64,000 nucleotides of DNA from Nipponacmea schrenckii (taxonomy: Eukaryota > Mollusca > Gastropoda > Lottiidae): contig JAUJPP010000003.1 of NCBI GenBank assembly GCA_030562195.1, positions 22,227,398-22,291,397 on the forward strand. Reading direction: 5' to 3'. Shown piece after piece: positions 36,835-48,268 of this stretch; within the stretch, counting starts at the first letter, position 1, and each line of letters opens with the position of its first letter. Made by a program: the position numbers and the translations under genes. The notes beneath the pieces are model-generated. The model made no database searches, was not told where the DNA came from, and was given only the letters and a program-made list of their open reading frames with translations.

Positions 36835-38164
36835 CTAGAACTGTGAACAGCTCCGAGCGTGGCAACTGTGCGTTATCCCATGGATTTCGAACATTTTGAA
36901 ACTTCTAACCTGCTAGCTTTCAATTCCGGTACTTTTCAGCCTCCAATTGTGGAACAAGCGTAACAATATTGTTAGATCTATAGACAGCTGATGTCAAGGC
37001 CATTCTATATGGAAAATTTCAAGGTCATTGAAGGTGAAGGTCACAATATTTAGAATTTCAAATTTTTTAAAAATTCAAACGGGCATAAATAATAAATGAC
37101 GGACTAATTAAATTTTAAAGAAAATTTGCCATTCTCGGAAAAATGGCACATGCGCAACTAGCAATTGGAATTTTTTTCTTCTCGGGGGATACAAATTATT
37201 TTGTATAGCTAATATATTCTTTTTTTGCTTAAATTCTTGAATTACACGGGATGTAGGGTCGCCTGAAATGAGATAAAAAACCGGAATTCCCCACGCCCAA
37301 ACCGGAAGTGATCAAAAAATTTTGATGATATATTTTTAATTGTGTTGCGTATTTATCTATATCCTGTAAATTTCAGATCGATCCGAACATTAGAGCCCGA
37401 AAGTGTAATATAACCGTCCAAAATTGCAAAATAGTCAGATTTCGGTGGGCTATAAAACCGGAAGTTAATATTTGTCATGCAATAACAGCACATCTATAGA
37501 CAGCTGAGGTCAAGGACATTCTACATCTCAAATGTCAAGGTCATTGAAGGTCAAGGTCACGAGATATAGAGTTTTAAATTTTTGAAAAATTCGAACGGGC
37601 ATAAAAAAAATTCAAATTCGAAAATCAAAATTCTGTTCCCAACATTTTTTAGATAAAGTATCAAGGTTTTGATAGACACCAAAATCATAAAAATCGGTCA
37701 ATAATTGGCGGACTTATTAAATTTTTAAGGAAATTTGCCATTTTTGAAAACTGCGCATGCGCAACATTCAATTTAATTTTTCTTCATCTCAGGGGATTAA
37801 AATCATTTAGTATAGCTTAAATATACTGTTTTTGTTTAGATTCTTGAATTACATGGGAAGCAGGGTCGCCCGACATGAGACGAAAAAACCGGAAGTCCCC
37901 ACGCCCAAACCGGAAGTGATCAAAAAAATTTGATGATGTAGTTTTAATTGCGCTGCCTATCTATCTATATCCTGTAAATTTCAGATCGATCCGACTATTA
38001 GGGCCCGAGCTAGCTTGAAATCTTATTTGCATATTATGCAATTAGCCACTTTCGGGTTAGCGAAAATATTATGTTAGATATTCATTTTTGATTCCAGCCC
38101 ATATAAAAACCATTGGTGAAAACAAAAATAGTCTATCTTTTTCCGTTTGGGCTAGCGAGCTTCC

Positions 38165-38208
<44 letters not shown>

Positions 38209-38250
38209 ATCCGAACGAAAACAAAGCGTGACAAATTTTATTTGCCACGC
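36835..38250 (-). mobile_element. Family A repeat, copy A7
   Basis: CTAG end at 36835 region, the same internal deletion junction as A2 (TCAGCCTCCAATTGTGG), then monomer sequence to GAGCTTCCC at about 38165, a long A-run and the terminal hairpin at 38226-38250. It is followed by an A-run and A8. Confidence 0.78.
38226..38250 (-). repeat. Family A terminal hairpin (A7)
   Basis: GCGTGACAAA / TTTGCCACGC, preceded by CGAACGAAAACAAA and followed by an A-run that joins directly to the next CTAG end. Confidence 0.8.
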
Positions 38251-38260
38251 AAAAAAAAAA

Positions 38261-39669
38261 ACTAGAACTGTGAACAGCTCCGAGCGTGGCAACTGTGCGT
38301 TATCCCATGGATTTCGAACATTTTGAAACTTCTAACCTGCTAGCTTTCAATTCCGGTACTTTTCAGCCTACAATTGTAAGCGTAAACTTTCCGCTATATA
38401 GGCAATTTTTTCTACTATAAGTTTCTACTATCAGTTCCTTATTAGATTTTTGTACATGTCTAAGATTTCGGTAAGATATTTACATAAATTCCAAACTAAA
38501 ATTTAAGTAGGTAGTAAGATGTCAATTTGTCATGAAATTTAAACTCTCTATATTCAAATTTAAACATTATTTTGTAACTTTGGTTGTAATTAACATAGAG
38601 AGAAAATTCAAGCTATGTGATAATTTGCTAATTCACAGCTTTATAAAGAGATATTTTTTGAATTTGTATGCAAAAATTTTACAAAAAAATAAATAAATTT
38701 TATTTTGTATAGCTAATGTACTGTTTTTGCTTACATTCTTGAATTACACGGGATGTAGGGTCGCCTGAAATGAGATAAAAAAAAAACGAAAGTCCCCACG
38801 CCCAAACCGGAAGTGATCAAAAAATTTTGATGATATATTTTTAATTGTGTTGCGTATCTGTCTATATCCTGTAAATTTCAGATCGATCCGAACATTAGAG
38901 CCCGAAAGTGTAACATAACCATCCAAAATTGCAAAATAGTCAGATTTCGGTGGGCTATAAAACCGGAAGTTAATATATGTCATGCAATATCAGCACATCT
39001 ATAGACAGCTGAGGTCAATGACATTCTACATCTCAAATGTCAAGGTCATTTAAGGTCAAGGTCACGAGATATAGAGTTTTAAATTTTCGAAAAATTCGAA
39101 CGGGCATAAAAAAAATTCAAATTCGAAAATCAAAATTCTGTTCCCAACATTTTTTAGATAAAGTATCAAGGTTTCGATAAACACCAAAATCATAAAAATC
39201 GGTTAATAATTGGCGGACTTATTAAATTTTTAAGAAAATTTGCCATTTTTGAAAACTGCGCATGCGCAGCATTCAATTTAATTTTTATTCATCTCAGGGG
39301 ATTAAAATCATTTAGTATAGCTAAAATATACTGATTTTGTTTAGAATCTTGAATTACATCGGAAGCAGGGTCGCCCGACATGAGACGAAAAAACCGGAAG
39401 TCCCCACGCCCAAACCGGAAGTGATCAAAAAATTTTGATGATGTAGTTTTAATTGCGCTGCCTATCTATCTATATCCTGTAAATTTCAGACCGATGCGAC
39501 TATTAGGGCCCGAGCTAGCTTGAAATCTTATTTGCATATTATGCAATTAGCCACTTTCGGTTTAGCGAAAATTTCACGTTAGATATTCATTTTTGATTCC
39601 AGCCCATATAAAAACCATTGGTGAAAACAGAAATAGTCTATCTTTTTCCGTTTGGGCTAGCGAGCTTCC

Positions 39670-39726
<57 letters not shown>

Positions 39727-39768
39727 ATCCGAACGAAAACAAAGCGTGACAAATTTTATTTGCCACGC
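38261..39768 (-). mobile_element. Family A repeat, copy A8
   Basis: The CTAG end is intact. The body has the 1-kb internal deletion (AATTTTATTTTGTATAGC junction). It ends GAGCTTCCC at about 39670, then an A-run of over 50 bases and the hairpin at 39744-39768. It is followed by an A-run and the CTAG end of family B copy B3. Confidence 0.78.
39744..39768 (-). repeat. Family A terminal hairpin (A8)
   Basis: Same hairpin as the other A copies, after a very long A-run. It is followed by about 20 As and then CTAGAACCGTTAGACGGTAC, the start of a family B copy. Confidence 0.8.
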
Positions 39769-39788
39769 AAAAAAAAAAAAAAAAAAAA

Positions 39789-41257
39789 CTAGAACCGTTA
39801 GACGGTACCAAAGCAGTGCGCGTCCCTTCTATTGCATGGGTGAAACGTTGCATTTATAATATCCAATTCCATAATAATAACTAGACCTGTTTGTAACAAT
39901 TGTGCAGCTTCCGAAATATTTAGAATTTGTTATATCTCCTGGCTGTCATTTAAAATAGAACTAACCACGCCTACTCAGTATAATGACTTGTTTTGATTGG
40001 TTGCGATACTTAAACTGGAAATGTCAAATTTGTCTTGACCAAACGATAAGAAATTAACACAATTTGACTTTTTGCCCTGTTACATTATCTTCTTAACACT
40101 TCTTGTAATATTTATATCTGTTTAATTAGTGTGTAAAACAAAACGTCGAAAAAACAAATTTGTGGTCTAAGGGACATAACACCTTATTTGATATTACAAA
40201 TTGATCTCGGATTAAATTAACTTTAAAGATCGTTGATACTTTTAATTTGTTTATTTATCAATCTTAATTTAGGTGTAGTAGGAACATTAGATCCTGCAAT
40301 TTGTGGCAAGTTGCCATGGTATAACATAGAGACATCAAATTAACAGCGCGGCTTTACATCTTTAAGAGAGTATTTTATATAGTTCCGTCCCTTATACCAC
40401 TAGTCCTCTCAACTGTACATTATTTTTGCTTAAGAGAATATCATTTAAAATTCTAAAGGTTGTCATTTCCTTCCAAATATTCCATATCATACATCGCCAA
40501 CAACGAGAAATGAACAAACATTCTTTTTATTTAAGATATATAATATCTTTGAATCATTTCAACTGGATTAATTTTTAATCGTAAAAAAATCAAAATCAAA
40601 ATAACAATTCAAAAATCAGTTTCCATATATATTTCGGCAATAGATTCTATATACATGTACATCAAAATTATGATTGAATTATCTTCCGAGACCCTATTTC
40701 GATTTAAAGAAAAATACACACAGTTAGTATAGAAGAAATTACAAAATTTGCAAATTTAAAACGTGCAATTTTGATCAAATATCAAGTGTTATACACCATT
40801 GGAAAGAATAAATAGACCTGTTTGTAACAGTTCTGCAGCTTTTGAGCTATTTAGAATTTGTTGGTCTCCTGGCTGTTATTTAAGGATAGAATGTAGATTG
40901 ATTTTGCGATTATTGGGAGAGATGATTTATTCATGATTTAACACGTGACATTTGAGCTTGTTAATAGACTGGCAATCATTAAGGTTTGTGATGTAAAAAT
41001 ATCTGGTCTTAACCACGCCCACAAAGTCCATTGACTTGTTTTGGAAACTTCAACTGGAAATGTCAAAATTTGTGAATTGACCGTTTTATGGGAAGAATTC
41101 GCAATTTTTAAATGTCGATAAACCGAAAGTTTACATTTTGCTATAAAGCTTAATATGTCATTGGATAGAACGTATCACATATGTACAGGTATAAAGATCG
41201 CCAAAGGTCAACGTCACAATATACACCTTCGAAGTTTTTATAATTTTTAATCGTAAT
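39789..41257 (-). mobile_element. Family B repeat, copy B3, running into the assembly gap
   Basis: It starts CTAGAACCGTTAGACGG, followed by the inner motif AAAGCAGTGCGCG. It matches the reverse complement of 41758-44006 and of the 48.0-kb end. The sequence is cut by Ns at 41258 in the middle of the B body. Confidence 0.78.
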
Positions 41258-41757
41258 NNNNNNNNNNNNNNNNNNNNNNNNNNNNNNNNNNNNNNNNNNN
41301 NNNNNNNNNNNNNNNNNNNNNNNNNNNNNNNNNNNNNNNNNNNNNNNNNNNNNNNNNNNNNNNNNNNNNNNNNNNNNNNNNNNNNNNNNNNNNNNNNNNN
41401 NNNNNNNNNNNNNNNNNNNNNNNNNNNNNNNNNNNNNNNNNNNNNNNNNNNNNNNNNNNNNNNNNNNNNNNNNNNNNNNNNNNNNNNNNNNNNNNNNNNN
41501 NNNNNNNNNNNNNNNNNNNNNNNNNNNNNNNNNNNNNNNNNNNNNNNNNNNNNNNNNNNNNNNNNNNNNNNNNNNNNNNNNNNNNNNNNNNNNNNNNNNN
41601 NNNNNNNNNNNNNNNNNNNNNNNNNNNNNNNNNNNNNNNNNNNNNNNNNNNNNNNNNNNNNNNNNNNNNNNNNNNNNNNNNNNNNNNNNNNNNNNNNNNN
41701 NNNNNNNNNNNNNNNNNNNNNNNNNNNNNNNNNNNNNNNNNNNNNNNNNNNNNNNNN
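41258..41757. other. Assembly gap of 500 Ns
   Basis: Exactly 500 Ns, probably a placeholder of unknown true length. It sits between inverted copies B3 and B4, so at the centre of a palindrome, a typical assembly break point. Confidence 0.97.
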
Positions 41758-44006
41758 CCGTAAGGAACGAAGAGGACTAACTTACTAATATGCATCCTTT
41801 ATTTTTCTGCACAATCATCTTCATTGGCTAAAGATTCATATGATACCTTGATTTCTAATTTTAGTAAAGAACATTTGGATTAATAGGGATCCAAAAATTG
41901 GTAATTTGCATATTTCTTGTATCTTCAGATGGTTATATCTCATGAACAAGACTCTTGGCAACATTCTAATTGACATTATTGTGATGTGATTTTCATCAGC
42001 TTTCTAACAATATCTTTATTTTAGCTATAGACCGAAAACTGATGAAAATACGCCTAGTAGAAAATAAGCGATTTTAACATTCATATTTTTTTATATTTAG
42101 TTCTATTTAACTTAAAAACAAAATTCGAACAGATTTATAATGTGCAAATTCCCAGCTTTCAAGCAATATATAAATCAATATGTATAAATAAAAATTGCGA
42201 AAAGTTTAAGAATAAAATTACACTCTAATTAAACAGATATAAATGCAACAGGTCATAAAGTCTGATTGTGTTAATTTCTTATCTTTTGGTCAAGACACAA
42301 ATTTTGACATTTCCAGTTAATGTATCCCACCAATCAAAACAAGTCATTAGACTTTGTGGGCGTGGTTAAGCCCAGATATTTTACATCACTGTGTGTATTT
42401 TTCTTTCAATCGAAATAGGGTCTCGGAGGATCAGTCAATATGTGTTATTTTGATGGACATGTATATAGAATCTATAACCGATTGCCGAAATTTATATGGA
42501 AACTGATTTTTGAATTTTTAATTTGATTTTGATTTAATTACGATTAAAAATAATAAAAACTTCGAATATGTATATTGTGACGTTGACCTTTGGCGATCTT
42601 TATACCTGTACATATGTGATACGTTCTATCCAATGACATATTAAACTTTATACCAAAATGTAAACTTTCGGTTTATCGGCATTTGAAAATTGCGAATTTT
42701 TCCTATAAAACGGTCAATTCACAAATTTTGACATTTCCAGTTGAAGCTTCCAAAACAAGTCAATGGACTTTGTGGGCGTGGTTAAGCCCAGATATTTTTA
42801 TATCACAAACCTTAATGATTGCCAGTCTATCAACAAGCTCAAATGTCACGTGTTAAATCATGAATAAATCATCTCTCCCAATAATCGCAAAATCAATCTA
42901 CATTCTATCCTTAAATGACAGACAGGAGACAAACAAATTCTAAATAGCTCGAAAGCTGCAGAACTGTTACAAACAGGTCTAGTTATTCTTTCCAATGGTG
43001 TATAACACTTGATAGTTGATCAAAATTGCACGTTTTAAATTTGCAAATTTTGTAATTTCTTCTATACTAACTGTGTGTATTTTTCTTTAAATCGAAATAG
43101 GGTCTCGGAAGATAATTCAATTTGTGTTATTTTGATGTACATGTATATAGAATCTATTGCCGAAATATATATGGAAACCGATTTTTTAATTGTTATTTTG
43201 ATTTTAATTTTTTTTCGATTAAAAATTAATCCAGTTAAAATGATTCAAAGATATTATATATCTTAAATAAAAGGAATGATTGTTCTTTTCTCGTTGTGGG
43301 CGATGTATGATATGGATTATTTGGAAGGAAATTACAACCTTTAGAATTTTAAATGATATTCTCTTAAGCAAAAATAATGTACAGTTGAGAGGACTAGTGG
43401 TATAAGGGACGGAACTCTATAACATACACTCTTAAAGATGTAAAGCCGCGCTGTTAATTTGATGGCTCTATGTTATACCATGGCAACTTGCCACAAATTG
43501 CAGGATCTAATGTTCCTACTACACCTAAATTAAGATCGATAAATAAATAAATAAACAAATTAACAAGTATCAACGATCTGAAAAGTTAATGAAATCCAAG
43601 ATCAATTTGTAATCTCAAATAAGGTGTTATGTTCCACAAATTTGTTTTTTCGACGTTTTGTTTTACACACTAATTTAACAGATACAAATGTTACAAGAAG
43701 AGTTAAAAAGATAATGTAACAGGTCATAAAGTCAAATTGTGTTAATTTCTTGTCGTTTGGTCAAGACAAATTTTGACATTTCCAGTTAAAGTATCGCAAC
43801 CAATCAAAACAAGTCATTATACTGAGTAGGCGTGGTTAGTTCTATTTTAAATGACAGCCAGGAGATATAACAAATTCTAAATCTCGAAAGCTGCACAACT
43901 GTTACAAACAGGTCTAGTTATTATTATGGAATTGGATATTATAAATGCAACGTTTCACCCATGCAATAGAAGGGACGCGCACTGCCTTGGTACCGTCTAA
44001 CGGTTC
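41758..44006 (+). mobile_element. Family B repeat, copy B4 (inverted relative to B1/B3)
   Basis: It begins at the gap within the LINE-fragment stop region (AGGAACGAAGAGGACTAAC) and runs to the B terminus GGTACCGTCTAACGGTTCT, where the final AG of CTAG is lost and copy B2 begins. It is a near-identical direct repeat of 45777-48010, offset about 4.0 kb. Confidence 0.78.
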
Positions 44007-45588
44007 TTTCTGGTCACGCTCCCCAGCCATAACTGCAAATGTCTTACACAATCTGGCGTGATATTGTAACGTAATCTAGTGCTCGTTGTTGTTTAAATGT
44101 AAAATGACGCATTTTTGTTCTACCGGAAATGACGTAGAACGTCACAAATTTTATTTTTGTTTACTAACTCACGGCTTGTATTTTTATCCAATCTGGTTCG
44201 GACTTTTTTTATTTACTAGTTATAACTTAGATTTACATAATAGCAGTTTAAAAACTTTGAAATTTTTACTTTTGTTGCTGACTTTTGAATTTTAAAATTT
44301 AACACTTTTTCTAACTTTTGCAATTTTGATTAGATCGAAATCAAAATTTGCAGTTAGATAAACATTTTTCTTGTCAAGAAAAATCTGTTTTCAAAATGTC
44401 GACATCACTTCCGGTTTCGGCGTCATACGTCGCTAAACTTCGAATTTTCACTTCCGGAATTCTAAAGATATTTGAATTTTTTTTTTTTGCAATTAGTTAC
44501 TATTAACCCATAATGATTTTATAATTAACAAAAATTGAACCGGAAGTAACAGATCAGTCGCCATCATTAAACCACTTACTTTTGTAAAGTGAAAAATTGG
44601 GCCTTAGGGGTTAATCGGACAATTGTAATTTTGATGTCTATGTAATCTTCAATCGATTGCTAACAATTCTTAGGAAGCCGAATTTTGAATTTCGATTTAG
44701 CTTACCTTTCATTTCCGGTTCTTTTTTTCACTCAGTGCCTAATTTTCCAACGTTCATATATCGTGACCTTGACCTTTGGTGACCATGTGACCTGCACAAA
44801 AGTTGTTGCCCTTGTCGAGATCTATCCATTGATGTCTTCATTTGTGTTGTGCAATGTCAACTTCCGGTTTTACAGCCATTTGAAAATTGCACTTTTTAAC
44901 TTCGAAGAGCTCTCTCACGTGACCTAATTTACATACGTCAAAATTTCTTTCATGTCCTTATTACGCGTAATTTATTCTTTCCAATGATGTATAACACTTT
45001 ATATTTTGATCAAAATTGTGCTTTTTAATATTTGAAAATTTTGTTCTTAGTTCTATATTAATTGTGCGTGATTTATGAAAAAGCACGTGTTTTTTTTTAA
45101 ATTTACGTCTTATTTTTTCACAAAAATTGGTACATGAGTAGACAAAAAATTATCATTAAAGATTCCGACAAAACATTTTCCGAAATTAGCCGGAAACGTC
45201 CGAAAATGACCAAAAAATGTAGAAAATCACAGAAATCGGAATTTTCGGATTAAATTTTTGCACAAACTTGCAATTTTATTATTCCACAGAATTAGTACCA
45301 TCAATATCTTCATTTTGTATGTATGCCGTATATGCAAATTCCTAACCGTTTGATCGCCATCTTGAAATATGCAAATTATTGGAAAAATACTACTCGTCCG
45401 CCATTTTTAATCCTATTTTTTTCAGACTTGTTTTAAAATATAATTTGGATAATTATCTAGGTCCTCTAGTGGCATATTTTTCAATTTTAAATTTGTCTTT
45501 GGACCAGGTCCTGCCAAAGTTTTTCAAAACTGACTTCCGTTTGAAAGTTCATAACTTTTGAACTCTACCATATGCATCCTTTTGATCT

Positions 45589-45798
45589 CAAAACAACATC
45601 ACCAGAGAGGCACTGGACTGGAATCCCCAAGGGCATAGAAGACAAGGACGACCTTTACATAGCTTGAAAAGAATAAGACTGAAAGAGCTAGGAAGGATTA
45701 ACAAGACCTGGAATGAAGCAAAAAGAACAGCTCATAACAGAGTGAGATGGAGAACGTCTGTAGCAGCCCTATGCTCCGCAAGGAACGAAGAGGACTAA
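45589..45798 (+). pseudogene. C-terminal fragment of a LINE reverse-transcriptase ORF in B2
   Basis: A 69-codon open frame ending TAA. It encodes REALDWNPQGHRRQGRP, then NEAKRTAHNRVRWRTSVAAL and CSARNEED. The basic 'RRQGRP' and terminal 'W..SVAALC.AR.EED' are characteristic of the region downstream of the RT domain in many LINE ORFs. It differs from the B1 copy at three residues. The rest of the LINE is absent. Confidence 0.78.
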
Positions 45799-47992
45799 CT
45801 TACTAATATGCATCCTTTATTTTTCTGCACAATCATTTTCATTGGCTAAAGATTCATATGATACCTTGATTTCTAATTTTAGTAAAGAACATTTGGATTA
45901 ATAGGGATCCAAAAATTGTTAATTTGCATATTTCTCGTATCTTCAGATGGTTATATCTCATGAACAAGACTCTTGGCAACATTCTAATTGACATTATTGT
46001 GATGTGATTTTCATCAGCTTTCTAACAATATCTTTATTTTAGCTATAGACCGAAAACTGATGAAAATACGCCTAGTAGAAAATAAGCGATTTTAACATTC
46101 ATATTTTTTTATATTTAGTTCTATTTAACTTAAAAACAAAATTCGAACAGATTTATAATGTGCAAATTCCCAGCTTTCAAGCAATATATAAATCAATATG
46201 TATAAATAAAAATTGCGAAAAGTTTAAGAATAAAATTACACTCTAATTAAACAGATATAAATGCAACAGGTCATAAAGTCTGATTGTGTTAATTTCTTAT
46301 CTTTTGGTCAAGACACAAATTTTGACATTTCCAGTTAAAGTATCGCAACCAATCAAAACAAGTCATTAGACTTTGTGGGCGTGGTTAAGCCCAGATATTT
46401 TACATCACTGTGTGTATTTTTCTTTCAATCGAAATAGGGTCTCGGAGGATCAGTCAATATGTGTTATTTTGATGTACATGTATATAGAATCTATAATCGA
46501 TTGCCGAAATTTATATGGAAACTGATTTTTGAATTTTTAATTTGATTTTGATTTAATTAAGATTAAAAATAATAAAAACTTCGAAGGTGTATATTGTGAC
46601 GTTGACCTTTGGCGATCTTTATATGTGATACGTTCTATCCAATGACATATTAAGCTTTATAGCAAAATGTAAACTTTCGGTTTATCGGCATTTAAAAATT
46701 GCGAATTTTTCCTATAAAACGGTCAATTCACAAATTTTTACATTTCCAGTTGAAGTTTCCAAAACAAGTCAATGGACTTTGTGGGTGTGGTTAAGCCCAG
46801 ATATTTTTACATCACAAACCTTAATGATTGCCAGTCTATTAACAAGCTCAAATGCCACGTGTTAAATCATGAATAAATCATCTCTCCCAATAATCGCAAA
46901 ATCAATCTACATTCTATCCTTAAATGACAGCCAGGAGACCAACAAATTCTAAATAGCCCGAAAGCTGCAGAACTGTTACAAACCGGTCTAGTTATTCTTT
47001 CCAATGGTGTATAACACTTGATTTTTGATCCCAATTGCACGTTTTAAATTTGCAAATTTTGTAATTTCTTCTATACTAACTCTTTAATCGAAATAGGGTC
47101 TCGGAAGATAATTCAATTTGTGTTATTTTGATGTACATGTATATAGAATCTATTGCCGAAATATATATGGAAACCGATTGTTGAATTGTTATTTTGATTT
47201 TGATTTTTTTACGATTAAAAATTAAACCAGTTAAAATGATTCAAAGATATATATCTTAAATAAAAGGAATGATTGTTCATTTCTCGTTGTGGGCGATGTA
47301 TGATATGGAATATTTGGAAGGAAATGACAACCTTTAGAATTTTAAATGATATTCTCTTAAGCAAAAATAATGTACAGTTGAGAGGACTAGTGGTATAAGG
47401 GACGGAACTCTATAAAATACTCTCTTAAAGATGTAAAGCCGCGCTGTTAATTTGATGGCTCTATGTTATACCATGGCAACTTGCCACAAATTGCAGGATC
47501 TAATGTTCCTACTACACCTAAATTAAGATTGATAAATAAATAAATAAACAAATTAAAAGTATCAACGATCTGGAAAGTTAATTTAATCCGAGATCAATTT
47601 GTAATCTCAAATAAGGTGTTATGTCCCTTAGACCACAAATTTGTTTTTTCGACGTTTTGTTTTACACACTAATTAAATAGATATAAATGTTACAAGAAGA
47701 GTTAAGAAGATAATGTAACAGGTCATAAAGTCAAATTGTGTTAATTTCTTATGTTTGGTCAAGACAAATTTTGACATTTCCAGTTTAAGTATCGCAACCA
47801 ATCAAAACAAGTCATTATACTGAGTAGGCGTGGTTACGTTCTATTTTAAATGACAGCCAGGAGATATAACAAATTCTAAATATCTCGGAAGCTGCACAAT
47901 TGTTACAAACAGGTCTAGTTATTATTATGGAATTGGATATTATAAATGCAAAGTTTCACCCATGCAATAGAAGGGACGCGCACTGCCTTGGT

Positions 47993-48010
47993 ACCGTCTA
48001 ACGGTTCTAG
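47993..48010 (+). other. Rolling-circle-like 3' terminus of B2: hairpin then CTAG next to T
   Basis: Stem ACCGT / ACGGT with CTA loop, one T, then CTAG, then host T. Canonical Helitrons end in CTRR preceded by a short hairpin and insert next to T. This is also the outer right boundary of the 26-kb repeat block. Confidence 0.6.
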
Positions 48011-48114
48011 TTTATTATTTATTAGATATGGAAATCTTACGAAAGTTCAAGTTCAAATATTCGATCTATAACATCTCTTCTTACTTTCTTTATTAACTAT
48101 ACTAATACACCTAC

Positions 48115-48268
48115 CTCTAGATGGTGGAGTGGAATCCACAAGAATATCATCAGTAACTGCAGACTGACACATTCCAGCCAAATTACAACCAATAACTTTA
48201 ACTTTATATTTACTACCATCATGTAATTTAAGTCCAGAATAAATATATTCATCCAGAACACTTGGTAT
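48115..48268 (-). CDS. FN3-like gene exon 33, last recognisable exon
   Basis: Acceptor TTTTTTAG and donor GTAGGT. It encodes YKVKVIGCNLAGMCQSAV and VDSTPPSR, stopping in the middle of a module junction with one carried base. Only about 105 bp separate it from the repeat block, so the next exon must lie within or beyond that block, in the gap, or be missing from this scaffold. Confidence 0.85.

Larger units (their letters stand above)
44007..48010 (+). mobile_element. Family B repeat, copy B2 (most complete, 4.0 kb)
   Basis: It starts TTCTGGTCACGCTCCCCAGCC, a little inside the hairpin end, and reads through the entire B body to CGCACTGC (47979-47986), a small hairpin ACCGT-cta-ACGGT (47993-48005) and CTAG (48007-48010) followed by T. 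It mirrors B1 in opposite orientation. It contains the LINE C-terminal fragment at 45589-45798. No transposase or Rep/helicase coding is seen. Confidence 0.8.

Noticed and set aside
21861..39790. Family A copies as SINE or LINE retrocopies because of poly(A) runs
   Set aside because: The A-run is internal to the hairpin end, copies lack long target duplications, and no pol III promoter or RT body is present. The paired subterminal inverted repeats fit rolling-circle elements better.
41247..41795. Open frame of 182 codons across the gap
   Set aside because: It consists almost entirely of N codons from the 500-N assembly gap.
44086..44927. Open frames in family B (also 27113-27418, 27780-27989)
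   Set aside because: Hydrophobic T-rich translations of non-coding B sequence. They overlap the ERR-like and ETS-like motif module and show no protein family signature.
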